Assembly: GCA_964020155.1 (NCBI GenBank)
Contig: OZ026561.1
Coordinates: forward strand, 2,747,047 to 2,811,046
DNA length: 64,000 nucleotides
Source of the DNA: Chondrilla cf. caribensis
Lineage: Eukaryota; Porifera; Demospongiae; Chondrillida; Chondrillidae
Direction of reading: 5' to 3'
Both the position numbers and the translations under genes were made by a program. Positions 55,275-64,000 of this stretch are shown here, piece after piece (position 1 is the first letter of the stretch; each line of letters opens with the position of its first letter). The notes under the pieces are model-generated. The model was not told where the DNA came from, made no database searches, and saw only the letters and a list, made by a program, of their open reading frames with translations.

Positions 55275-55324
55275 TTTTATATGCGGAAGGCTCTAACGTA
55301 GTTTTATGATCATTCTACTTCCGG
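55275..55324 (-). promoter_or_regulatory. Core promoter of the STELLO-like gene (unit 3)
   Basis: TATAAAA at 55275-55281 and CCGGAAGT at 55317-55324, minus strand. Confidence 0.5.
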
Positions 55325-56204
55325 TGTGTGTGTGTGTGTGTGTGCGCGCGTGTTGACTGTTATTGATTTGTACTTATTTTCATGTTCTTTTTCTTTCATG
55401 TTTGATTATAATATCATATTATTATAATGCTACAGATACATTTTTATGTAGTAGGTGCTTCTTGAGTTGTTGTTGTTTTCAAATGTGGTAGGAACAGCTA
55501 TTAGAAGACCTATTACATGACGTAAGGCACGTCAAATATTGGTTAGGAGATGACATCGAAGTTATGTATCATTTATCCTATTCTAGATCTCAAATATCAA
55601 GCACACAATGTAGTAATGTTGCACATCTACAGAATTACTAGCATACAATTTGTTCAGTGAGAGGATGAGATCTAGATGTGTACAAATTCTTCAAAGATTC
55701 TCAAATGTAATCCTTTCACATGAATTGTATAGTGTTTGCGTCAGTAGCATAACAACCATGATATTTCGACAATGTGAAATTCACGAATGTGTAATAGTAT
55801 ATATTATTGTGTGGTTGGGTACAGGTATTTGAGATGCTTCTGTATATTTGATACATAACATTGTCATGCTGTCACCAATATCTGTCATGCGTGTTACCCG
55901 ATAGTAGTCTTAAAATCAAATAGGGATTTCAGACTGCAAAGTTTCCAGCTGTTGTTGGGAAAATCCTTTTGGATTTAGGAGCATTTGAAAATGCATTCTG
56001 AGTTCTTCATCTGGTCGTTTTAACCCTGTGGATCGTCTTCAAAAGTTGGGGTGCCTTCGGAGTTACCCTCCTTAAATGGGGTTTGGTCTTCCCACCAAGA
56101 AACTTCGCCGTGACTTCCAAAAAAGGAATTGGTCACTCAATTTTAGAAGACAATAATTATTATGTGCCATTTAGGCAGGACATATATGTTGAGATAAAGC
56201 TCTA
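55325..56204. other. Spacer between STELLO-like promoter and right arm (unit 3)
   Basis: Copy of 15279-16149; no gene seen. Confidence 0.5.
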
Positions 56205-56360
56205 AAAATTGCCAATTCACCAATATCAACTTCTCATAAATATGACAATAATACAATATATACAAACATTATATATAAAGTTGTTAATGTCTACTGTGAA
56301 AAGAGAAAGCACACGATCGAACTACATGCCACTGCTCAATCAGCTAAAAACAGAACGTTC

Positions 56361-56361
<1 letters not shown>

Positions 56362-56417
<56 letters not shown>

Positions 56418-56430
56418 TGTGTGTGTGTGT
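56362..56430 (+). repeat. (GT)n microsatellite (unit 3 right arm)
   Basis: About 70 bp with one AT interruption. Confidence 0.95.
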
Positions 56431-56765
56431 ACGTGCGCGCATGTATGCATGCGTGGTGTCTGTACGTGTGTCTGTGTTATTGTTGCTGGCCAGGTGTACT
56501 ACAGGGTGAGAAGTATTCAATACTGGGGCTGTCCAATCTCTCATCTCTTATGCCAATGTTGCGACATTGTTCGACTTTGGAGATGCAAACTAGCAACACT
56601 GGAAGACCTCAATTGGTACAGTAATTTCTCCACTCAATCCAGCTATGAATGCAGAAATTAAGAACAAGGTATGTGAACGTACAAGTGTATATTTGTGAGT
56701 GGATACATATTGTGTGTAAATACTTAATAAATTGCTATACGTACATCTATGTATATACGTACATA

Positions 56766-57052
56766 CAGTGTGGTCTCCAGGTCATTTTTAAAGGGTACAG
56801 AGCCCTTCGTGAGGCCCAAAGTACCCTTCATCATGACTCAAAATACCCCCTGCACCCCTCTTTAAATAATAATAATAATGTGGTTTTACTGTTGAATAGT
56901 GTATAATATATTGTATATACTTTACAATGCTTATTATACATAATTGTACTGTTGCCGTCGTCGTTGTGTGACTGCTTTATTTATACCCCTCAAAAATGTT
57001 CCACACATACCTAAAAGTACCCTTCTTTATTTCAATTCTGGTGACCACACTG
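56766..57052 (+). mobile_element. 287-bp hAT MITE in the right arm (unit 3)
   Basis: Same element as 16682-16968, with CGTACATA on both sides. Confidence 0.9.
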
Positions 57053-58025
57053 CGTACATACTGTACGTATGTGATCAGCAGCCTGTTACTGTACTTACTG
57101 CTTGCTCCCATCAGGACCAGGTATTGGGTATCCCCTACACACTCTCACTGGATCATCCCGATAAGCTGATGGAAGTGGGGCAGTCCTGTGGTTTCATGTA
57201 GCATAAAGCACCTGTGGAATCAGGTGGGAGAAGATACAACAATTATGTAAATATGTACATACATGTATGTACGGTACCTTCATATATTCTATTAATTAAT
57301 AATGCATGCAGTGACTATTATATACTTATATACAGTGAATTCATATTAATTTACCACTTTACATTCACAATAACCACTTGTACTCGCCTAACATTTCCAT
57401 CTTAATTTCTTAATACCAATAATACTATATCTTAATCCACCTAATCATTGACCTGCCATACTTTATGGTAGCTAGATTAAATAAATGAATTTTTACTGTA
57501 TCTACAATACTTACATATGTAGATGTGTATTCCAACGATGGATGCTGCATGTATGCAAGCCATTCCTCATAATCCTCTATTCACTTGATGTTGAATTCCT
57601 CTTCTTCCAAAGGATAGACAGTGGTTACTGTGACTATGATATACACAGAAACTACAGGAAGATGCAGGGTGGAAAGGGGGAATTCCACTAGGGTGGGTGA
57701 TGAGTACTAGCACCTGCCATGTGAGTGTGCAAGTAGTCTTTACTCGAGGTGCCGATCAGTGACACTTGAAAAGTCTCAGAAGGAGTGGTGAAGGAAACTC
57801 CAGTGTTCGCTGACCTTTAGTGCAATTATGTCCATTAGCCCTTGCTGTAGTAGTGTGCTCGTGTTGTGCTGTGTGGTGTGACAACGTTGACGTAAACTAA
57901 TGTCTGAAACAATTCTCATTCGAATAGGTGGCCTGTAAACCAGGCTACATGCGAAGGTGCTTAATATATTTTCAATGTATGAGAGAGTATACATATTACA
58001 CTTATATTGAAATGTACATACAAAT

Positions 58026-58746
58026 TAGTGCTGGGCAATACTATCGATACCATCGATAGTATCGATACCCAAAGGGTATCGATATACAGAGGGCGACTAT
58101 TGGCAGTATCGCCTATATAATGTACTATATATACACAGTGCAAAAAATTATTATTAGGAATGTATATACAGTACACGTTGTAAAGGCAAAATGGCTGCCA
58201 GCGAGGAACTTCGTAAATATAATCTGTCGCCTCTTCCTGATGCTACCAGCGAAGTATGGAAATATTTTGGGCTTGAAAGTAAGGATGGAAAGCTCGTCGA
58301 CCGCTGCGAGGTAAGCGCCGAAAAGTAGCGGAGTAGATACGGAAATGCGCTGCGTACGCATAAATATACGTAAGATAACTAAGTAAAATATACGCAAGAA
58401 AGTACCTGTGCATCCCCGCCACCAGCGTACCTTCTGAAAGGCTCTTTAGTACAGCTGGTAACATTGTAACAGCAAAGAGGTCATGCCTGGATGCTGACAA
58501 TGTTGCCATGCTGTGCTTTCTGCACCATAACTTGTCTTGAACGGTTTCTTTTGTTTTAATTAGCTGTGTAACTTGCTTTTAGCTGTTTCTGTTTGCTTAT
58601 ACATTAGTATAACTTGCAGTGTAATGTCAATTCAATGTAAGTGTCACTTTGATTCCCAATACTTTAAATTCTACCAATACATCGGATATATCGTGATACT
58701 CTCCTAAGGTATCGTGATATGCAGAAAAAGTCATCGCCCAGCACTA
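58026..58746 (+). mobile_element. ZBED-type hAT transposon, internally deleted
   Basis: 721 bp with ends TAGTGCTGGGCAAT and ATCGCCCAGCACTA and a perfect 8-bp target duplication ATACAAAT (58018-58025, 58747-58754). Subterminal zones carry ATCGATAC repeats. It keeps both ends of a transposase gene and has lost the middle. Only in unit 3, beside the extra arm. Confidence 0.93.
58191..58542 (+). pseudogene. hAT transposase remnant (BED start and dimerisation end)
   Basis: From the ATG at 58191 the frame reads MAASEELRKYNLSPLPDATS and SEVWKYFGLESKDGKLVDRC, the start of a BED zinc finger. After a deletion, about 58411-58542 reads [20 protein letters not shown] and [19 protein letters not shown] with TGA, the conserved C-terminal dimerisation motif of hAT transposases. 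The catalytic core is missing, so it cannot be active. Confidence 0.9.
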
Positions 58747-58797
58747 ATACAAATGTATATTAATGCTATGTGACATATACAAATGTATAACGCTATA

Positions 58798-59369
58798 TGA
58801 CATATATGCTGAGGTAAAGCTCTAAAACTTGCCAATTCACCAATATCAATTTCTCACCAATATTACAATAATACAATATATACAAACATTATATGTAAAG
58901 TCGTTAACGTATACTGTGAAAAGAGAAAGCACACGATTGAACTACATACCACTGCTCAATCAGCTAAAAACAGTATGTCCTTGTGTGTTTGCGTACGTGT
59001 GCATGTATGCATGTGTGGGTCTGTACGCGCGTGTGTGTGTGTGTGTGTGTGTCTGTGTGTGTCTGTGTGTGTGCTCGTGCTTTTGTGCGTGCATGTTATC
59101 ATTAAAGACTTTGTTCTATGGGCTACAAATGCTGCATATAATTGTCCACTGTACATTTTAAAAGTGCTAACAGCAGCTCCTATTGTATAGGAATACTATT
59201 CCTAGCAAGTCTAAAATGGATGAGAAGACAGAGGGATGTAACTTGGTCAAGGTACCTCCCATAGTTGCAAAGGTTGAGGATGGAGACATTGAAGGAGACT
59301 GGGATGACTATTGGTGTTGTTGTAGATAAACTACCACCAAAGGATTCTGTTAAAGTTGGTATGCATATG

Positions 59370-59451
<82 letters not shown>

Positions 59452-59498
59452 TGCACACACACATGCACGTACGCACGCATGCACATGCACACACACAA

Positions 59499-59579
<81 letters not shown>

Positions 59580-61648
59580 CACACGTTTCATTCTGTGTCA
59601 CACATACCTATTTTGTCCCACTGTACATAGTATATCCTTATACGTACATCTGTGTTGTTGTTGCTGGCCAGGTGTACTATAGGGTGATAAGTATCCAATA
59701 TTGGAGCTGTCCAATCTCCCATCTCTTATGCCAATGTTGTGACATTGGTCGACTTTGGAGATGCACACACATACTGTACGTATGTGATCAGCAGCCTGTG
59801 ACTGTACTTACTGCTTATCCCCCTCAGGACCAGGTATTGGGTATCCCCTACACACTCTCACTGTATCATCTCGATAAGCTGATGGAAATGGGGCAGTCCT
59901 GTGGTTTCACGTAGTTTAAAGCATCTGTTGAATCAGGTGGGAGAAGATACAACAATTTTGTAAATAAGTACGTACATGTATGTACAGTACCTTCATATAT
60001 TCTATTACAATACATGCAGTAATTATATTATATACTTATATACAGTGAATTCGTGTTAATCTACCACCGGTTGCATTCGCCTAACATAGTCATCTGCCAC
60101 AATTTCTTAATTCCAATAATACAATTTCTTAATCCACCTAATCATTGACCTGCCTACGTATCTACAATACCTACATATGTAGATGTGTATTCCAATGAGG
60201 GATGCTGCATGTATGCAAGCCATTCCTCATAATCCTCTATTCACTTGATGTTGAATTCCTCTTCTTCCACAGGATAGACAGTGGTTACCGTGACTATCAT
60301 ATACACAGAAACTACAGGAAGATGCAGGGTGGAAAGGGGGAATTCCAGTCAGGGTGGGTGACGAGTACTAGCACCTGCTGTACGAGTGTGCAAGTAGTCT
60401 TTACTCGAGGTGCCGATCACTTGAAAGGTCTCAGAAGGAGTGGTGAAGGAAACTCCAGTGTTCGCTGACATTTAGTGCAATTATGTCCATTAGCCCTTGC
60501 TGTAGTAGTGTGCTCGTGTTGTGCTGTGTGGTGTGACAACGTTGGAACGTCAAGAATGTGTACTACTTTCTTGTGTTACAGGATACCCATGACTCAATAT
60601 CTCAACTATTACCACAATAGACAATGGCATGTATTCCTTGTAAGCCTTAGTTGCACTCAATGTAGTATTTCACAGTGTTCAAATACATAGCTATCCTGAA
60701 CAGGGTTGCTACATAGCACAAGTACACCTAGTCGTGTGTGGAGGTGTGCTCATGTGCATACCTTCATTATAGCAGTAACTTCACACATACATACATACAT
60801 GCATATGTGCTTGTCTTGAGGATTGAACTTTTCCATTGCGTTTGGTAACTTGCATGCTGTTAAACAGTATGTATGTGCATACAGTAGGATTTCACATACA
60901 TTATGCAAATGGAGTGTGTGTGGGACATGTAGACATGCAGGTGAAATGAGTATGAGACTACAACATACGTATGAAACCTTTCAATTAGTATCACTTTTGA
61001 GGTGGCCTGAATGCAGTAAAAACCTGTCTGGTGACCCCAATGACCTGTTCTGTATGGCTTATGCATACATTCATTTCCTGCGATCTACTCATCAACCAGC
61101 TGCAGGATACAAGTGCATATTGTATACTATCCTGCAGGTATTGTACCTACATATGTACATACGTATAGATGTAGCGTTTACTGTGTGTGTCACTGGAACT
61201 CCCTACAGGTATTGTACAGCTGTATTATGTGTGCTATTTCTTTCGGGGAAACTTTCAAGTGAAGGGGAGGGGTATACGTAAGTGCTGCAGCATACGTTTA
61301 AGAGAAATTTGGGAATAGAGATTAGCATGTACGTATATAGGTCTCTACAGTACATGGTACACCACACGGGATTCAGTGTGGATTTTAGTGTTGATGTTCT
61401 GAGAGGTACCCAAGGTACCCACACCTCCCTGGATTGTAGGTTTGGGATTCAGACCTATACAATAATATGATACATTATGGTATATTGAGATACAATTCTC
61501 CAAGTTGATTGACCCTTGATGTGTTTCTTTGCCTCCTCCCTCCCTTGAATATAGTCTACACAGCGCATTCATCATGTAACAGTTTGTGCGTTGAGTCAGA
61601 CTAACCAATGTCACACAGTTGTACATTACACACACACTATGTACCTAT
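58798..61648 (+). repeat. Extra right arm (unit 3)
   Basis: Second, fuller arm in plus orientation. It keeps blocks lost from the other right arms but present in left arms (NTIPSKSKMDEKTEGCNLV, KVEDGDIEGDW at about 59275) and lacks the 287-bp MITE. The block at 60270-60468 stays open for much longer than in other arms (RKMQGGKGEFQSGWVTSTST, VFTRGADHLKGLRRSGEGN), because CAGTCAGG replaces the CACTAGG stop. It may be the closest plus-strand copy to the ancestral arm gene. Confidence 0.75.
59371..59578. repeat. Long compound (CA)n microsatellite
   Basis: About 200 bp of CA with ATGCACG-type interruptions in the arm intron-like segment, the largest such array in units 1-3. Confidence 0.95.
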
Positions 61649-61708
61649 GTCCCGGTCAAACACGCTGTACACTGATACAGAGCATTGATACATGTTTCGT
61701 TTGTTCAG

Positions 61709-61847
61709 TTGACGGTGAGAACTCCATATTGACTACCAGTGATGTCTTAAAGAAACAGAAGGATGACTTTCCGTTGTCTCCCAAGCTAGCATCAACTAGC
61801 ACTCAGCCTGATCCCAAGACAAAGGTTCTGTCTCCTATGTTAGGTTG
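61709..61847 (+). CDS. Terminal exon-like block of the arm gene (unit 4)
   Basis: Nearly identical to 61-199, ending MLG and TGA. Unknown family. Confidence 0.3.
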
Positions 61848-62071
61848 AGGAATCTCATCAGGTGGAGAAGTCGACCTGTCGGGAAGTATTGAACTCACTC
61901 CTTCGACTCGGGTACGTATGTGTATTTAATATTTGTTGTACCTCAGTGTACGTATATGTATTAGTAATACCCTGTCTTTACTGGGTACATGGCAGATATA
62001 CTCAAGTGTCAAGAAGTGATATACTGAGGGCGAAGCCCAAGGTTATCATTTCCATTGAAGGCAGGGTATGA

Positions 62072-62524
62072 CAATTATGTGTCCTATCAAAACAATTGAA
62101 GTACATTGGTGATATGAATACAGATAAGAATGTTTTTGAAGATTTCTTTAGGAGCTGGAAAGGACAGTAAATCCTATAACCAGAGGCAAGTTAACAATGA
62201 TCGTGTACCTATCCCTATCACAATCATTCCATGATGATCCAGCCGGTACATTGGGTCACGAAAGTTGCCAAGTGACAAACTCAGCAAAGACAACTCTCTA
62301 ATACGTACATAGCAAGAAAAGGTGTGGCAGTAATGATGACAGTGATGGTTTCTCTGAGCCTGTAAACAACTTAGAAAAGCTAGTGAACAAACATTTGTGT
62401 ACTCAAAAACACTACCAAGAGAACCAAATGGGCTGAGTACCTATTATAAGCCTAGCCTGAGCCATGAATGTCTTCGACATGAATGATTCATCAATTTATG
62501 CTGAAGTTTCTTGATACAATCCCC

Positions 62525-62525
<1 letters not shown>
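62072..62525. other. Conserved block without a supported gene (unit 4)
   Basis: Copy of 432-876 with a few private changes. Confidence 0.4.

Positions 62526-62588
<63 letters not shown>
62526..62588. repeat. (CA)n microsatellite (unit 4)
   Basis: Perfect CA run of about 60 bp. Confidence 0.95.
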
Positions 62589-62589
<1 letters not shown>

Positions 62590-62651
62590 TACAAGAGGCC
62601 CCCTAACAACATTTCCGATACAATTCAATAGTGATTTACACTGATTTTGTT

Positions 62652-62760
62652 CACACACACATACACACACATGTACGTACACACACATGCGTATGCACAC
62701 ACACACAAACACACACACACACACACACACACATGAACGCATGCCATGTACACACACATG

Positions 62761-62834
<74 letters not shown>

Positions 62835-62848
62835 TACACACACATGTA
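62652..62848. repeat. Compound (CA)n microsatellite (unit 4)
   Basis: CA runs with ATGCGTA and TGTACGTA interruptions. All long frames here are repeat artefacts. Confidence 0.95.
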
Positions 62849-62869
62849 CACCTAGTGTTGTTTTAGTTC

Positions 62870-63370
62870 ACAAAAAGCTTTTTAGTAATAGTTATAGTTA
62901 TTTAAATGATGACAGAATCAGGATTTCAGTTTTTATAGTATGTAGCCATTTCGTACATGTTAGTTATAGTTACAGTTTTTGCCTTGAAATGCAATTAATT
63001 TTAGTTACAGTTATTGTTATAGTATTAGTTACAGTAATAATGTGTGTTTTACATGTACACTCTACCATCATTATGTCATACATACACAGTTCCCAATGTT
63101 CCTAGTCTCCATCAATCTGTATATGAATACACCATTCCCACTTATTGGGGACAAGTTTATAATACTAACATGTCTTCTTATATTCTAACATAGTCTTGTA
63201 GAGTAAATATAACATTTGTGGCAGGTATTTGATTATAGTTTTAGTTAGGGACATCATTCACATTTCTAGTTACATTTATAGTTTTTTGAAGGCGACACCT
63301 GTTCTTACAGTTCTGATTAACCAAAAGGTCCAGAGCAATACTAAAACATATTATTTTAGTTATAGTTATG
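62870..63370. repeat. TAGTTATAGTTA-rich segment
   Basis: At least eight scattered copies of TAGTTA(T/C)AGTT or close variants over 500 bp, not in strict tandem. Not found in units 1-3, where a hAT-like MITE occupies this place. No gene. Possibly the end region of a transposon or a degenerate satellite. Confidence 0.6.
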
Positions 63371-63394
63371 ATTAATCAAAACAACACACGCACA

Positions 63395-63399
63395 CACAT

Positions 63400-63463
<64 letters not shown>
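63395..63463. repeat. (CA)n microsatellite
   Basis: CA run of about 65 bp at the junction where unit sequence resumes. Confidence 0.95.
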
Positions 63464-63467
<4 letters not shown>

Positions 63468-63713
63468 ATGTAGCTGGATGTTAGGACATGTGAGCCATTA
63501 CTGAAGGAACTCAGTACCCCCTTCCCAAAGCCTCTCAGGCTAATATGACTGAGAGAATAGCTGTTGTCGTTGTGCTTCCTGTACATTGATACTCTAGTAT
63601 GTACATATGTTGTATACAGCTAATAAGGATTACCCCATTGTCTTATGGTTAGTCTAGTACTATATTCAATAGTAAAGATGCATGCATGAATAAGTGCTCT
63701 AACACAACCTGAC

Positions 63714-64000
63714 ACAGTGTGCTCATGTTGTGCTGTGTGGTGTGACAACCACAGCAATGTTGGAACGCCAAGGATGTGTACTAATTTCTTGTGTTACAGG
63801 ATACCCATGACATCAATATCTCAACTATTACCACAATAGGCAATGGCATGCATTCCTTGTAAGCCTTAGTTGCACTCAATGTAGCATTTCACATTTTTCA
63901 AAGACATGTACATAGCTATCCTGAACAGTGTTGCTACATAACACAAGTACACCTAGTCGTGTGTGGAGGTGTGCTCATGTGCATACCTTCGTTATAGCAG
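63714..64000 (+). repeat. Direct copy of the distal right-arm segment (unit 4, cut by the window)
   Basis: Matches 1870-2140. It has GACATCAATATC as in units 2 and 3, and no 161-bp MITE where the window ends. Confidence 0.7.

Larger units (their letters stand above)
56205..57889 (+). repeat. Right arm, first and truncated copy (unit 3)
   Basis: Matches 16150-17810, then breaks at GACAACGTTG (about 57890) into unrelated sequence that leads to a hAT remnant and a second arm. Confidence 0.75.
41535..61648 (+). repeat. Tandem segmental duplication, unit 3
   Basis: Third unit, 20.1 kb. It shares the SINE and the 705-bp element with unit 1 and lacks the 161-bp MITE. It has a private 186-bp insertion at 43793-43978. 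Its right arm is cut at about 57890 and followed by a ZBED-type hAT remnant and a second, fuller right arm (58798-61648). Confidence 0.9.
61649..64000 (+). repeat. Tandem segmental duplication, start of unit 4 (cut by the window)
   Basis: The first 800 bp match unit 1 almost base for base, including variants not found in units 2 and 3. The region of the 463-bp hAT-like MITE is replaced here by CA repeats and a stretch rich in TAGTTATAGTTA-like motifs. The unit resumes at about 63468. Confidence 0.88.

Noticed and set aside
59180..59682. Long open frames of alternating Cys-Val or Thr-His residues on both strands
   Set aside because: They are translations of CA/GT microsatellites; the same happens at 3013-3388, 22011-22381, 38837-39117, 56344-56624 and 62491-62855.
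1..64000. CRISPR-like or bacterial features
   Set aside because: Repeats are microsatellites or 35-bp tandem units without spacers, and spliced genes with TATA boxes show a eukaryotic genome.

Overview
The window is animal genomic DNA, most likely from a sponge or another early-branching marine invertebrate. It is AT-rich and full of CA/GT microsatellites. Genes have short GT-AG introns (about 65 bp where measured), and there are many non-autonomous DNA transposons. The protein families I can name are STELLO/DUF288 glycosyltransferase-like proteins, a DUF3504 Crypton-type recombinase, RecQ-like helicase pieces and ZBED-type hAT remnants. The organism assignment is inference from this family mix. 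No rRNA, tRNA gene or CRISPR array was seen.

Layout: the window is a head-to-tail array of three large duplicated units (1-18975, 18976-41534, 41535-61648) plus the start of a fourth (61649-64000). Each full unit has the same order: a conserved block with a hAT-like MITE; a short direct repeat; a left arm that is an inverted copy of the right arm; a transposon-rich centre; a large intronless STELLO-like gene on the minus strand with a TATA box and an ETS-type site upstream; and the right arm. The gene is intact in units 2 and 3 (939 and 947 codons). In unit 1 it is broken by a 4-nt insertion and a 375-bp hAT-type insertion. Unit 3 also carries an extra right arm next to a decayed ZBED hAT element.

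The units differ mainly by insertions. A SINE and a 705-bp TIR element are in units 1 and 3 only. A 161-bp Tourist-like MITE is in units 1 and 2 only. A Crypton-type recombinase pseudogene is in unit 1 only. A 631-bp hAT-type element and a 7.2-kb multi-gene DNA transposon are in unit 2 only.

The most interesting object is the 7.2-kb transposon (24227-31454). It has exact 19-bp terminal inverted repeats and AAAGCGATTT-type subterminal motifs. It carries a seven-exon gene for a 668-residue transposase-like protein with a C-terminal CCHC zinc knuckle, and four small compact genes, several with a TATA box 35-60 bp upstream of the start. It also carries two complete type I hammerhead ribozymes in opposite orientation (24955-25007 plus, 28002-28059 minus). 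The minus-strand ribozyme lies about 100 nt past the transposase stop codon on the transposase strand, so a long transposase transcript could cleave its own 3' UTR. I know hammerheads from Penelope-like elements, retrozymes and some SINEs; I do not recall this arrangement in a TIR DNA transposon.
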